64,000 nt of DNA. It comes from Amycolatopsis regifaucium. Its GTDB lineage: Bacteria; Actinomycetota; Actinomycetes; Mycobacteriales; Pseudonocardiaceae. Below are positions 16,692 through 25,749 of the stretch, one piece after another. Within the stretch, counting starts at the first letter, position 1. Every line of letters begins with the position of its first letter. Below the pieces are notes generated by a model, which saw only the letters and a program-made list of their open reading frames with translations, searched no databases and had not been told where the DNA came from. The translations under genes and the position numbers were made by a program. Location: contig NZ_LQCI01000010.1 in NCBI RefSeq assembly GCF_001613935.1, positions 62,001 to 126,000 on the forward strand, given 5' to 3'.

Positions 16692-19600
16692 TCACCGGGA
16701 CACCGCGAGCAGTTCGCGGAGCTGCTCGGCCTGGCGACTGCCCGCCGCGGCATAGAGATCGTGTGCCTGCTGCCAGTGCTCACGGGCCGCCGCGACACCG
16801 TCCAGCCGGCGCACCGCGTGCCCCAGCACGCAAAGCGTGCGGGCCTCGTAGAGCCGGCGCCCCATTTCGCGATGAATGGAAACGGCGGCGCGCGCGTGTT
16901 CCGCGGCGTCACCGTGGTCGCCGAGCCGGGAGTGGATCTCCGCGAGCGTCGTGCGCGCCTGGCCTTCCAACCGGCGATTCGCGGTGGAATCGGCGATCCG
17001 CGCCGCGGCGCGGGCGTGGGTGAGCGCCTCGTCCGCGAGATCCCGGTCGAGACAGGCGTCGGCGAGGCCGAGGAGGGCACCGGCTTCGATCACCGGGAGT
17101 CCGGTATCCCTGGCGACCCGGTGTGCCCGCTCGGCATACCGCATGGCCTCCGCCAACCGCTTGCCGGCGCGGCACACTCTGGCGAGAGCGGAGCAGGTCA
17201 GCACGATCCGGTGCCGGTCGTCGGCGGCGTCGAACTCGGCCAACGCCTTGCTCAGCTGGGTTTCGGCGTCGTCGAGCTCACCGACGTCCTGAAGGACGAG
17301 GCCGAGGTAGAGCCGGGTGACGGGAAGGTCCGGGCTTTCCAGCCGCTCGTGAAGGGCGAGTGCCTGACGGAGGTGCTGCTCCGCTTCACGCAACCGCGCG
17401 AGGCCACGGCAGATCGTGCCGAGGCCGATCAACGCGATCGCCTCCATGGAGAGGTCTCCGATCCGCCGCGCCAAGGTCCCCGCCTCGGTGAGGTGGCGGA
17501 CGGTCAGCTCGGGGCGTCCGACGCTGCGCTGAGCACCGGCGATCAGCGTGTGCAGGATGATTTCGGCCCTCGGATTCCCGGCATGCCGTGCCGCGGTGAG
17601 GCCCGCCTGGCAGACGTCCAGCGCATCCTCGCCGCACCCGCTGATCCACAGGTATTTGCCGAAACTCTCGGCCAGCTCCCAGGTGTGAGGCTGCGGCGTC
17701 TTCCCGGCCGCGACGAGCGCGGCGACGATGTTCCCCCGCTCGGTCTCGAACCAAGTCAGCGCGGCGACCCGGTCGGTGAACCGCGGGGGGCGTACGCCCG
17801 GGTCGTCCGGCCCCTGCCCCAGCAGCCACACCGCGGGCTGGACCAAGTGCAGCGCGGCCGCGCTCCTGCTGCGGTAATAGCCGTACAAGCGCCGGAGGCA
17901 CGCTTGCCGCTCGGCGGGCGGATCGTCGAGGCGGGATCGGTGGTCCGCGTAGAGCCGCAGCAAGTCATGGAACCGGAATCGTTCCGCGGCATAGGGTTCG
18001 ACCAGGTTCGCGTCGGCCAGCCGGTCGAGCAGGCGCTCCGCCTCCTCGACCGGCACGTCGGTGAGGTGTGCCGCCGCGTGGACGTCGAAGTCGGAGCCGG
18101 GGATCAGGCCCAGCCGACGGAACAACCGCCGGGCGTCGATGTCCAGCGCCTCGTACGACAGGTCGAACGCCGCACCGACGGCGACTTCGCTGTCACCGTC
18201 GACGGTGAGCTGAGCGATCCGGTCGCCGTTGGCGAGCCGGTCGGCGATCACGGCGATCGGCATTTCCGGGCGCCGGATGAGCAGGGCCGCCGCGATGCGC
18301 AAGGCCAACGGCAGGTACGCGCAGAGCCGCGCGATCTCTGCCGCGGCCGTCGGCTCCGCCGCTATCCGGTCGTTGCCGATCAGCCGGGTGAGGAGTTCTT
18401 CGGCCTCGGCCTGACCCAGGACCGCCAAGGCCACCCGGCGGGCACCGTGAAGGGCGGTCAGGCCGGGGAGGTCGGCTCGGCTGGTGACCACCACGGCACA
18501 TGTCGGACTGCCCGGCAGCAACGGCCGGATCTGCTCGGCACCACGGGCGTTGTCCAGGATCACCAGCATCCGGCGTCCGTCGAGCAGTGACCGGTAGAGG
18601 CCCGAGCGTCCCTCCTCGGTCGGCGGCAGCTGCTCCGCCACGACGCCCAGCGCCTGCAGCAGGATGGCGAGCGCCTCATGTGGCGTCATGGCAGGCACCG
18701 GGCCGTAACCGCGGAGGTTGAGGTACAGCTGCCCGTCCGGGAACCGGCTCGCGGCCTGGTGACCCCAGCGCACGGCCAGTGCGGTCTTGCCGATTCCCGC
18801 GCTGCCGCACACCGAGCTGATCACGACGGCCGACGAGGGCGGGCCCGACGCGTCCAGCAGTCTGTCCAGTTCCCGAAGCTCCCGCTCCCGCCCGACGAAA
18901 CCGGCGATGTCGAGCGGAAGCTGCGCCGGCCGGGTGACGGGGCTCGCCGGCGTGGCCGGCGACCGCCGCTCCCCTTCGAGGATCGACTGGTGCAGCGCCT
19001 GTAGTTCCTGTCCGGGTTCGCTGCCGAGAGCGTCGGACAGGCGGCGCCGGACTTTGGCGTAACGGTCGAGAGCCTCAGCCGCGCGCCCGCTCGCGCGCAA
19101 AGCTTCGATCAGCACGGCTTCGAGGGGCTCGGCCAACGGATATTCGGCGATATAGGCGGGTAAGGCGTCGAGAATCGCATCCGAGTGCCCCAACGCCAGC
19201 TCGGCGCGGGCCCAGCGGATCGCCGTTCGCAGGCGCAGCTGCTCGTAGTCGTCACGGACGGCTTCGACCCATTCCCCGGAAAGTCCTGCCATCGGCGCGC
19301 CACGCCACAGTGACAGCGCTTCGGCCGCCGTGGCCGCCTGTTCGGTCTCCGTCCGGCCGGGGTGGATGGACCACTCCGCCAGCCGCCGGAATCGGTGCAG
19401 GTCAACGGAATCCGGATCCGTGCGCAGGACGTACCCCGCTTGGCGGCGTTCGAGCAGGATGCCGTCCACCGCACCTTCGGCCAGCAGGTTCCGGATTCGG
19501 CTGAGATGGGAGTAGAGCGCGTTGAGTGCCTCCGGCGGCGGTTTCTCACCCCATACCCGGTGCACCAGTGTGGCCGCCGAAACCGGGCGCCCGGCGTCGA

Positions 19601-19700
19601 CGAGCAGTACCGCCAAGACCGCCTGCTGGCGAGGTTGCCCGGCGGCCAGTCGTCGACCGGGCACCGACACTTCCAGTTCGCCCAGTAACCGGAACTCCAT
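16692..19700 (-). CDS. AfsR/SARP-type transcriptional regulator with NB-ARC and TPR domains
   Basis: About 1002 residues from ATG 19700. Order: OmpR-like winged helix (1-95, [15 protein letters not shown]), bacterial transcriptional activator domain (about 100-245), NB-ARC ATPase (about 270-520) with Walker A GSAGIGKT (K305) and [10 protein letters not shown] as Walker B, then TPR-like helical repeats (about 690-990). Such large SARPs activate secondary-metabolite or secreted-protein genes. It is divergent from the Tat-substrate/small-peptide cluster 365 bases away, its most likely target. The upstream region has repeated TTCGTGTG octamers at 19989 and 20039. Confidence 0.92.
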   Translation of the reverse strand: MEFRLLGELEVSVPGRRLAAGQPRQQAVLAVLLVDAGRPVSAATLVHRVWGEKPPPEALNALYSHLSRIRNLLAEGAVDGILLERRQAGYVLRTDPDSVDLHRFRRLAEWSIHPGRTETEQAATAAEALSLWRGAPMAGLSGEWVEAVRDDYEQLRLRTAIRWARAELALGHSDAILDALPAYIAEYPLAEPLEAVLIEALRASGRAAEALDRYAKVRRRLSDALGSEPGQELQALHQSILEGERRSPATPASPVTRPAQLPLDIAGFVGRERELRELDRLLDASGPPSSAVVISSVCGSAGIGKTALAVRWGHQAASRFPDGQLYLNLRGYGPVPAMTPHEALAILLQALGVVAEQLPPTEEGRSGLYRSLLDGRRMLVILDNARGAEQIRPLLPGSPTCAVVVTSRADLPGLTALHGARRVALAVLGQAEAEELLTRLIGNDRIAAEPTAAAEIARLCAYLPLALRIAAALLIRRPEMPIAVIADRLANGDRIAQLTVDGDSEVAVGAAFDLSYEALDIDARRLFRRLGLIPGSDFDVHAAAHLTDVPVEEAERLLDRLADANLVEPYAAERFRFHDLLRLYADHRSRLDDPPAERQACLRRLYGYYRSRSAAALHLVQPAVWLLGQGPDDPGVRPPRFTDRVAALTWFETERGNIVAALVAAGKTPQPHTWELAESFGKYLWISGCGEDALDVCQAGLTAARHAGNPRAEIILHTLIAGAQRSVGRPELTVRHLTEAGTLARRIGDLSMEAIALIGLGTICRGLARLREAEQHLRQALALHERLESPDLPVTRLYLGLVLQDVGELDDAETQLSKALAEFDAADDRHRIVLTCSALARVCRAGKRLAEAMRYAERAHRVARDTGLPVIEAGALLGLADACLDRDLADEALTHARAAARIADSTANRRLEGQARTTLAEIHSRLGDHGDAAEHARAAVSIHREMGRRLYEARTLCVLGHAVRRLDGVAAAREHWQQAHDLYAAAGSRQAEQLRELLAVSR

Positions 19701-20064
19701 TTCGTGCGCACTCTCCAGAGGGGAATTCCGCCATTTCGCGGCGCATCGAACCGGCGATCCGTCGCGGTGAAACCCATTTTGGCCTCGGTAACAAGGTTCG
19801 CACAAGGTCGCCCTGCAGATCCGCGGCGCACCATCTCATCAACGGCGGACAGCGGAGTGGAAAGAGCTTCCTCTGCCGGGATCCGAAGCAGCGGATGTAC
19901 TGAGATGAAAGAGGTAACGCCGCAGAATTCCTTGTCACGGTAATCGATCAGGTCCCGGTCGCGAGCGAATGGGTGACTCTCACCACCGTTCGTGTGACCG
20001 CCGACCACACACGCAAACAGTCGAATGTTCTTCACATATTCGTGTGCGCAGCACGGGAGAAATA
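19701..20064. promoter_or_regulatory. Divergent intergenic region with TTCGTGTG repeats
   Basis: No gene seen in these 364 bases between the SARP gene and the Tat-substrate gene. TTCGTGTG occurs at 19989-19996 and 20039-20046, 50 bases apart on the same strand, in the half proximal to the small-gene cluster. SARPs bind short direct repeats near the -35 of target promoters, so these are candidate sites; TATT at 20037 lies next to the second repeat. Confidence 0.35.
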
Positions 20065-20577
20065 ATGGATCATTCAGAAGAATACGAGGACCTGTCCCGA
20101 CGTTCGGTGCTCCGCACCGGAGCCGCCGTCGGTATCGGAGCTCTCGGCATCGGAGCGGTGGGCGCGGGCGCGGCCGATTCGGCAGCCGCCGCTCCCGCGC
20201 CTCCGGGCTCCGCCGCACCGGACAGCTGGAAGGGACCAGGCGACCGGATCACCTTCGAACCGCAGGACTTCGAGGCGCTCGACATCGCGCTGCACGTGGT
20301 CCCGGATCTGAGGATCTGTGCGCTGGCGGTCAAACTGGCCAGGGCGGAAAAGGTCCGCTATCCGATCACGGATCCGACGCCGCTCGTGAAACTGCTGCCG
20401 CGCAGCAGGTTCGTCGCGGCGGGGCATGACATCACCGAGAAGGCGATCCGCGCTCATCTTCCGGCGGAACTGTTCCCGATCCGACACGAAGGCGAACTCG
20501 CCGAACGCGTCTACATCGCCCTGCTGCGTTGCCGGGCGGGCACCGCGGCGGCGGCTCGTGCCGGAAAGCTGAGGTGA
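20065..20577 (+). CDS. Tat-exported protein of unknown function
   Basis: 170 residues from ATG 20065 (GGGAGA upstream). SRRSVLRTGAAVGIGALGIG is a clear twin-arginine signal, and cleavage is expected around ADSAAAAPA. The mature 120-residue part has no motif I can name; ITFEPQDFEALDIALHVVP and a C-terminal helical region ALLRCRAGTAAAARAGKLR are the main blocks, with two cysteines (ICALAV, LRCRAG). First gene of a small plus-strand cluster divergent from the SARP regulator, followed after 4 bases by the next gene, so probably one operon. Confidence 0.8.
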   Translation: MDHSEEYEDLSRRSVLRTGAAVGIGALGIGAVGAGAADSAAAAPAPPGSAAPDSWKGPGDRITFEPQDFEALDIALHVVPDLRICALAVKLARAEKVRYPITDPTPLVKLLPRSRFVAAGHDITEKAIRAHLPAELFPIRHEGELAERVYIALLRCRAGTAAAARAGKLR

Positions 20578-20581
20578 GGTG

Positions 20582-20854
20582 ATGTCCACCGCCCAATTCG
20601 TCTTGTGTGAACCCACCGGGTGGACTTCGTTGTACAACGGGCCCAGTTGGGGATTTGTCTACCTGTGGCATCGCGCCGGCGACGGGCTGGTCGATGTCGA
20701 CTGGCGTCGCTTCGGTGCCGACCCACCGTTTTATGCGGAGGGCACAGCGTTCGGCCTCTCGGGCCAGACCACTCTTTGGCACGGTCTGCCGACGGCCTTC
20801 GTACGGGTCGAGGTACGGCCACGGTTCCGGTCCGCCTTCCTCGCCTGCACCTGA
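20582..20854 (+). CDS. Small aromatic-rich hypothetical protein
   Basis: 90 residues from ATG 20582 (a GTG one codon earlier is possible), with GAGGTGAGG directly upstream. Not recognised. It has no signal peptide. It is rich in Trp and Tyr (GWTSLYNGPSWGFVYLWHR, VDWRRFG, TLWHGLP) and has two cysteines, one near each end. Its position between a Tat substrate and a Trp-rich secreted peptide, and its compact predicted beta content, suggest a partner of one of them. Confidence 0.65.
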   Translation: MSTAQFVLCEPTGWTSLYNGPSWGFVYLWHRAGDGLVDVDWRRFGADPPFYAEGTAFGLSGQTTLWHGLPTAFVRVEVRPRFRSAFLACT

Positions 20855-20928
20855 GGGTGCGGCGACAGAGGTGCCGGACAGCACCATTTTCCGCAAGACA
20901 CAGCAACCTAGTTCAGGAGGAGTCACCC

Positions 20929-21198
20929 ATGAATCTCCGCAGTCGTCTCCGGTCGTTCGTCCCGATCATGATGGCGGCGATGCTTTTCACCGCACCGCTG
21001 ACCACGTCGACCGCCGCGGCGAGTCCTTCGACCGAGGTCAGGGAATCGGCCACGTCGCTCGCCGCCGCAGGCTCTTGGCACTGGGTCGGGTGGTACCCGG
21101 ACCCCGTACTTTGCGCGTTCTTCGGTGCGACGACCGGCCGTCAGTTCGAGTGCAGGTACACCTTTCCCTGGAGCTGGGACCTCTACGTGTGGGGCTGA
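20929..21198 (+). CDS. Small secreted Trp-rich protein
   Basis: 89 residues from ATG 20929, with CAGGAGGAG upstream, a strong ribosome site. The N-terminus (NLRSRLRSFVPIMMAAMLF then TAPLTTSTAAA) is a Sec signal peptide. The mature part is about 60 residues with six tryptophans and two cysteines: GSWHWVGWYPDPVLCAFFGA, then FECRYTFPWSWDLYVWG to the end. One disulfide is likely. No known family. It ends at a terminator hairpin (21298-21338). Possible roles are a secreted peptide effector, an inhibitor or a surface-active protein; none can be shown from sequence. Confidence 0.75.
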   Translation: MNLRSRLRSFVPIMMAAMLFTAPLTTSTAAASPSTEVRESATSLAAAGSWHWVGWYPDPVLCAFFGATTGRQFECRYTFPWSWDLYVWG

Positions 21199-21297
21199 CA
21201 GCACACGTTGTGGCCGGCTCGCAACGGAGAACGCGTTCCGGATCGCAGTAGGGCGAGGACTTCGTCACCGCTGTGCCGGGCGAGCCTGAGCTGTACC

Positions 21298-21338
21298 CCG
21301 GTCGCCCACCTGTGACCGACTCGCGGGTGGGCGACCGG
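21298..21338. terminator. Terminator hairpin after the small secreted protein cluster
   Basis: CCGGTCGCCCACC (21298-21310) and GGTGGGCGACCGG (21326-21338) are perfect 13-base arms with a 15-base loop, 100 bases after the last stop and facing the convergent HNH gene. Confidence 0.75.
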
Positions 21339-21377
21339 TGCCTCGTCAGATGAGTGGCATAGCGGTTGAAGTACCCC

Positions 21378-22562
21378 TCAGTAGGGCGGTGGGTCGTCGT
21401 CCTCCTCCGCTGGACGTGGCTCGTGGAGTGGTTCCGGCGCCGCCGTGTACGTGCGGCCAGTAGGAGTCGTGATGGTCATGCCGCCGTTGCCGGTGGGTTC
21501 GGCTGTCCAACCGGGTTCTTCCTTGAGCATGTTGTGGATCTTGCAGGCGCCGTGGCAGTTGTGGTGATCGGTTTTACCGTCGTGGGCCCAGCCGGTGATG
21601 TGGCCGATCTCGGAGAACTCCGCCGGACGGTGACAACCGGGGTGGGTGCATTCCCGGTCCCGCGCCTTGATCAAGCGGGCCAGTGAGGCCGGTGATCGAT
21701 ACTTGTCGGCGCCTGCTTCGAGGAGTTGCCCATTGGCGGGGTTGGTGATCAGCCGGGACCAGGTCGAGTCCGGTTCTGAGGCGATCTCCCGCACCAGCCA
21801 GTCCGGGACCGGTCCGTACCCCGCCAGGAACGCGGGATCCTTGCGCGCACCGAGCAGAGTCAGGAAGTCCACGTAGACGTGGATGTGCGCACGAGGCTTT
21901 CCACGGCCGTCTTCGGCGAGCAGTCGCTCGGCGAACACATCGGCACGATGCTGCTCCAGGGTGCGGGACTTGTCCTTCGCCCGGCGTTCTCGGGCGGTGC
22001 GGACCAACGAGGCGTAGATCGAACTGGCGACCTCGGCGGGAAGATGGCCGGACAGCGTGGACATGGTCTCGTCGTCGTGTTTCAGCGAGACCTGACGTAA
22101 GGCGCGTTTCTTCGCCGCTCGTTCCCGATAGCCCTCGGGGTCGAACTTCTGCACCGCGTGACTTACCGAACCGCGAATCGCGGTCGGATCGCGATCGGCC
22201 AGCCGCTTGACCAACCATTCATCCACCTGCGCGGCGACCTCGTCCGACACTTCCCTGGTCAGCTGCGTGACCTTGGAAGCCTTGTACAGGTCGATATCGC
22301 CTTTTTCCAGTGCCGCCAACGTGTTCGGCAGCCGCGCTACCAGGGCGCAGGAGGTTTCGACGAGCAGGAACGCTTGATTGCGGGAGACCGAGAAGCATAA
22401 CGCCACCTCCTCGGTCACTGATCTTCGCGAACCGCCCACGGCGGCGAACTCGGCTAACGCGCGCACTTGACGGCCCTGCGCCTGACGGAGCAAGACCTCT
22501 TCGTCGAAGGCGGCGTCAAGAAAGCGAGCGGCTTTCGGGTTATAGACAAGAGTTTGGGTCAT
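21378..22562 (-). CDS. DUF222/HNH endonuclease family protein (13E12-like)
   Basis: About 394 residues from ATG 22562. The N-terminal 240 residues are the helical DUF222 domain; the C-terminus carries the HNH nuclease (ECTHPGCHRPAEFSEIGHIT, then DHHNCHGACKIHN), with paired Cys for zinc and His-Asn-His active residues. Multi-copy genes of this type are common in actinobacteria (REP13E12 in mycobacteria) and often sit at sites of genome change. TATGAT (22575-22570, minus strand) seven bases before the ATG suggests leaderless transcription, and TCGAAC-GTGA-GTTCGA at 22577-22592 may be its operator. Confidence 0.9.
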   Translation of the reverse strand: MTQTLVYNPKAARFLDAAFDEEVLLRQAQGRQVRALAEFAAVGGSRRSVTEEVALCFSVSRNQAFLLVETSCALVARLPNTLAALEKGDIDLYKASKVTQLTREVSDEVAAQVDEWLVKRLADRDPTAIRGSVSHAVQKFDPEGYRERAAKKRALRQVSLKHDDETMSTLSGHLPAEVASSIYASLVRTARERRAKDKSRTLEQHRADVFAERLLAEDGRGKPRAHIHVYVDFLTLLGARKDPAFLAGYGPVPDWLVREIASEPDSTWSRLITNPANGQLLEAGADKYRSPASLARLIKARDRECTHPGCHRPAEFSEIGHITGWAHDGKTDHHNCHGACKIHNMLKEEPGWTAEPTGNGGMTITTPTGRTYTAAPEPLHEPRPAEEDDDPPPY

Positions 22563-22698
22563 GCCCATGATCATACTCGAACGTGAGTTCGATCACCATC
22601 GAGTTCAGTGACCGGATTTACGCGGAGAGTGAACGGTGAAAACGGCGCTATCCGTAACTTCGGAGGGTGGAGGGTCGACGACGTTCTTCGGGTCGGGC

Positions 22699-22926
22699 TC
22701 AGTTGGGAGCGAACGCGTTATGCAGGGCGAAGACGTGCTTCGTGTACTCCCTGCCCTCGCCGCTCAGGAACTCGAACGTCAGGCGAGTGTCAGGCTCGCG
22801 AGCCGGTCGTCCTGCGGCCTGTTCTGCGGCAGGTCCGGCGTTCGAGCTGACGCGGCGTTTCGCCATCCGCTGCTCTGTCATGCCAATGAGAGCGCGGTCC
22901 AGCGGCCGGAGCGGCATGGCCAGCAT
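22699..22926 (-). CDS. Small hypothetical protein or gene remnant
   Basis: 75 residues if read from ATG 22926 (ATG 22917 also possible). The C-terminus DTRLTFEFLSGEGREYTK followed by HVFALHNAFAPN reads like genuine protein, with GRPAREP and a basic N-terminal part. No ribosome site, signal peptide or known domain is visible. Neighbouring DNA contains no intact gene, so this could equally be the tail of a gene whose 5' part has decayed in 22930-23590. Confidence 0.4.
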   Translation of the reverse strand: MLAMPLRPLDRALIGMTEQRMAKRRVSSNAGPAAEQAAGRPAREPDTRLTFEFLSGEGREYTKHVFALHNAFAPN

Positions 22927-23687
22927 CCAACGGGGTCGCGTTCGAAGTCAGAGGGCTGATGGTGACACGGCCAAGCATCCGCGATAGACGGACAGCCGGT
23001 CGCCTCCGACCAGTGCCACCCTTGTCGTCCATGTCCTTCTCCCGCAGTCCCAGCCTGAACCGCTCCCATTCCGAGTTGTTGCGGAGTGGCAGCTCGCGGG
23101 GGCGATTGGCAGCGAAGCGTGCGTGAACGAGGCTCGGTTCACGGGGTGAAACATGCGGTGAGGGTACTTCGTAGACACCGGTTCGAGGTCGACCACGACT
23201 TGCTTCCCGCTCATGGCGATGAGCGGCCGGGCCCCGGCTGCCGTCCGCAGCGGCCGCCAGTTCTTCCTCAGGCTCAGCGCCGGAGTGCCCGGCAGCGCTT
23301 GAAAGGGCGGTGATCCGCGCGGAGTCACGTGCGCCGTTCAGTTCGGCGAGTAAGTCGTCGGGCCACAGTCCGTACTGGTCGCCCCACCACCGCGACGACT
23401 TGTAGTCCCAGATCCTGTACCCGCCGGGCACGCCCTCGCCACGTACCGTCGCTTCGCCAACCAGCCCTCCCTATTCCGCCGTCCACCACCATGATCGCCC
23501 GGACGGCGACCTGGTCTCCTGGGTTCAGACTGGACGTACTCGTGGGGCGCCAGCGCACGGCAGCCGAAGCGACCGCTCACGATCGGCGCTTGCGATGACG
23601 GCATCCGACCGGACCGCCCGGCTCGGATCGGGGCTGCGGTCAGTTACGCCCTCTCTGCATGTCGCACACCGCCTCTACGCTGCGGTG
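22927..23687. other. Gene-poor, probably decayed stretch
   Basis: No intact gene is convincing in these 760 bases. On the minus strand around 23330-23440 a short stretch (GGYRIWDYKSSRWWGDQYG) has protein-like composition but cannot be extended: neighbouring protein-like pieces (GDQVAVRAIMVVDGG near 23500) are in other frames. This suggests one or more minus-strand genes broken by frameshifts next to the HNH gene. Confidence 0.45.
23676..23681 (+). promoter_or_regulatory. -10 box of leaderless membrane protein gene
   Basis: TACGCT lies six bases before ATG 23688, so the transcript would begin at or next to the start codon. This supports 23688 over the upstream ATG 23595. Confidence 0.45.
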
Positions 23688-24200
23688 ATGCTGGTGATAC
23701 GGCTCCTCGCAACCCTGCTGTGGTTCGGGATTCCGGCCGGCATTCTCGCCTACGCCGTGCACGACCTGAACGTGCGGGACGCGCCGACCTCCAGCATCGA
23801 GGGCACGGTCATCGCGCACCGGCAGGAGACCTACATGTCGTCACAGGACCCGGAGCCGCACTCCACCTATTTCATCACCGTCCGCGGCGCGGCGGGGGAC
23901 TTCGAGTTCGGCAACGGCCGGCAGGCGATCGACACCGAGCCGGGCACTCCGGTGGTTGTGCAGGTCTCGACGGCGACCGGAAAGATCGTGTTCCTGCGCA
24001 AGGGCGCCACGGTCGTGGATCTGCGCAACACCGTGAACACGGACGTGATCCTCATCGTGTTCGCCGCGGTCGGCCTGCTCATCGCCTTGGTACGCGAACT
24101 CGTCATCGACGACTACACCTACCCGCGGTGGCTCGGATTCGTCTTCGGCACGCTCGCCGTAGCCGTCGGCGGATGGGTCGCCCTGATGCTCGCAGGGTGA
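23688..24200 (+). CDS. DUF3592-like membrane protein
   Basis: About 170 residues from ATG 23688 (GTG one codon earlier). Three membrane segments: MLVIRLLATLLWFGIPAGIL, a middle one at VILIVFAAVGLLIALV, and a C-terminal one at FVFGTLAVAVGGWVALML. Between the first two is an approximately 90-residue extracytoplasmic beta domain (IEGTVIAHRQE, STYFITVRGAAGDFEFGNG, VVVQVSTATGKI), a pattern like DUF3592 proteins. Function unknown. Flanked by decayed DNA on both sides. Confidence 0.7.
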   Translation: MLVIRLLATLLWFGIPAGILAYAVHDLNVRDAPTSSIEGTVIAHRQETYMSSQDPEPHSTYFITVRGAAGDFEFGNGRQAIDTEPGTPVVVQVSTATGKIVFLRKGATVVDLRNTVNTDVILIVFAAVGLLIALVRELVIDDYTYPRWLGFVFGTLAVAVGGWVALMLAG

Positions 24201-24499
24201 CTCGCAGGCGGTACCCAACGACGGGCCTCGCCCTCCTGCGCGATTCCCGGGGTACGCCGAGTCGTTTCGCTCGGCGAAAGGGCTTCGAAGTCCGCGTCGA
24301 GTTCGAGACGGCGATGCCCTCCGGAATCTCGACCGCCGGTAGAACGTCGCCCTGCCTGCATTTGCTCGCTGTCGCGCGAACCGTCACAGGTGGCGCGATC
24401 GCGGCGGCGGAACCACCGGCGACAGCGTTCCGAGGTGACGCTGTCCGCGACGTCCTGGGGGTTATGTCGACTCGGCGACACCGACCACCGCCTACTTCA
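24201..24499. other. Intergenic stretch without recognised features
   Basis: About 300 bases with no convincing gene, hairpin or repeat. It is bounded by the DUF3592-like gene and the remnant of a serine hydrolase and probably belongs to the same decaying segment. Confidence 0.4.
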
Positions 24500-24790
24500 A
24501 GCCATCCGGCAACTGACTGCGGAACCGCATGCCCAGTGGCGTCGCCCCAGCGTTCGCCGTCCCATTGACCGGTCTGCTGCAGCAGGTGATGCCAAGTGAT
24601 CGTCCTCGCGCGTGCGGTCGCCAGTTCGGGGAGATCGAGCGTGTCGGCCACGGGCCGGTGAAGATCGGGGAGCAGGCCTGAATGGAAGGCGATTCTCGCG
24701 ACCGTGGACACGACGCTCTTCGTGACGCTATAAACCATTTCAGGGACGTCGGGATCTCCCCATTCGGCGAGCGGGCGGATCCAAGCTCAG
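24500..24790 (-). pseudogene. Serine hydrolase (beta-lactamase family) fragment
   Basis: Minus-strand reading gives WIRPLAEWGDPDVPEMVYSV with TKSVVSTVARIAFHSGLL next, then DLPELATARARTITWHHLLQ and QTGQWDGERWGDA. SVTK is the S-x-x-K active-site motif of class C/penicillin-binding-type hydrolases, and the following blocks match that family. An in-frame stop at about 24789 cuts the N-terminus, and the sequence loses similarity after WGDA, so only about 80 of the usual 350-400 residues remain. A non-functional remnant. Confidence 0.65.
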
Positions 24791-24865
24791 GACTCCGCGA
24801 GGGTATCGGCCGGCGTCGCGCGGGTCGAGATGCCCGAATGGACGAGCGGAAGGCAAGCTGACGAG

Positions 24866-25747
24866 GTGAACCTGGCAGAAGTCAACGCGAGATTGGTGAG
24901 TCGCTTCGGTCCCGATGCCGAGGGTTGGCTCGCCGAAGTCCCCGGCCTCGGCGCGAAACTGGCCTCTCGATGGGGTTTCGTGCTGGGGGAGATGTTCGAC
25001 AGTGGTGCTTCTTCCGTCGTCCTGCGCTGTCGATGGCCGGATGGAACCCCGGCTGTCCTCAAGCTCAGTCTGGACCGGGAACTGGTGGCCAGGCAGGAAG
25101 CGATGCTGCGGATCTTCGCGCCATCGCGACGGGTGCCCGCCGTCCTGGCCGCCGACGCGGACGCCGGGGCGATGGTGCTGGAGGAGGTCCTGCCCGGCAC
25201 CATCGCCGAAGACCTGCCGCGGGAATCCTTGCCGCAGCGCTGGGGCGAGTTGCTCACCGCGCTGCACGCGGTGCCCGCGCCCGAGGAGTGGCCGTGGGAT
25301 CTGCGTGGCCGGTTCGACGAGGCTTTCGCCCGGATCGGCGGAAGACTGTCCGAACCGGCTATCGGCGCGAGGATCGGCCAAGCGGACTGGCAGCGGTCGA
25401 TCCAGCGCTGCGAGAGCTTGCTGGACACTCAATCGAAACGAGTGTTGCTGCATGGCGATCTGCACCTCGGCAACGTCCTGGACGGCGGGCCGGAACGCGG
25501 GCTGATCGCGATCGACCCGAAGGCGTGCGTGGGCGACCCGTGCTTCGACGCCGTGGATTACGTGGTCGCCGGTGCCGGGCACGAAGGTGTCGAGGCCCGA
25601 TGCCATCAGGTGGCGACGGCCTGCGGACTCGACGGCGACCGGTTGTATGCCTGGAGCCGGGTGATCGCACCGATGTTCGCCATCGCGCACCTCACCCACG
25701 GCGGACCCGCGCAGGCGATCGACGAGCTGCTCGCGCTGGCCCGCTGA
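24866..25747 (+). CDS. Aminoglycoside phosphotransferase family kinase (APH(6)-like)
   Basis: About 293 residues from GTG 24866; ATG 24830 is an alternative. Kinase-like fold with the catalytic loop LLHGDLHLGNVLDGG (D198) and the metal-binding IAIDPKACVGDPCFDAVDYV typical of streptomycin 6-phosphotransferase-like enzymes. The N-lobe has SVVLRCRWPDGTPAVLKLS with the ATP-binding Lys. Actual substrate is unknown: chromosomal members phosphorylate aminoglycosides or unrelated alcohols. It is convergent with eccC, only 2 bases separating the stops, and sits at the border of the decayed segment. Confidence 0.85.
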   Translation: MNLAEVNARLVSRFGPDAEGWLAEVPGLGAKLASRWGFVLGEMFDSGASSVVLRCRWPDGTPAVLKLSLDRELVARQEAMLRIFAPSRRVPAVLAADADAGAMVLEEVLPGTIAEDLPRESLPQRWGELLTALHAVPAPEEWPWDLRGRFDEAFARIGGRLSEPAIGARIGQADWQRSIQRCESLLDTQSKRVLLHGDLHLGNVLDGGPERGLIAIDPKACVGDPCFDAVDYVVAGAGHEGVEARCHQVATACGLDGDRLYAWSRVIAPMFAIAHLTHGGPAQAIDELLALAR

Positions 25748-25749
25748 AC

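Noticed and set aside
16380..18590. A 736-codon plus-strand frame opposite the SARP gene
   Set aside because: Low-complexity Arg/Val/Gly composition; the minus strand encodes clear BTAD, NB-ARC and TPR motifs.
20070..20637. Minus-strand frames across the Tat-substrate gene
   Set aside because: No ribosome site or motif; the plus strand has a twin-arginine signal and good Shine-Dalgarno.
24103..24738. A 211-codon minus-strand frame considered as an intact hydrolase
   Set aside because: Only the N-terminal 70 residues resemble serine hydrolases; the rest is Arg/Thr-rich antisense of the DUF3592-like gene and spacer.
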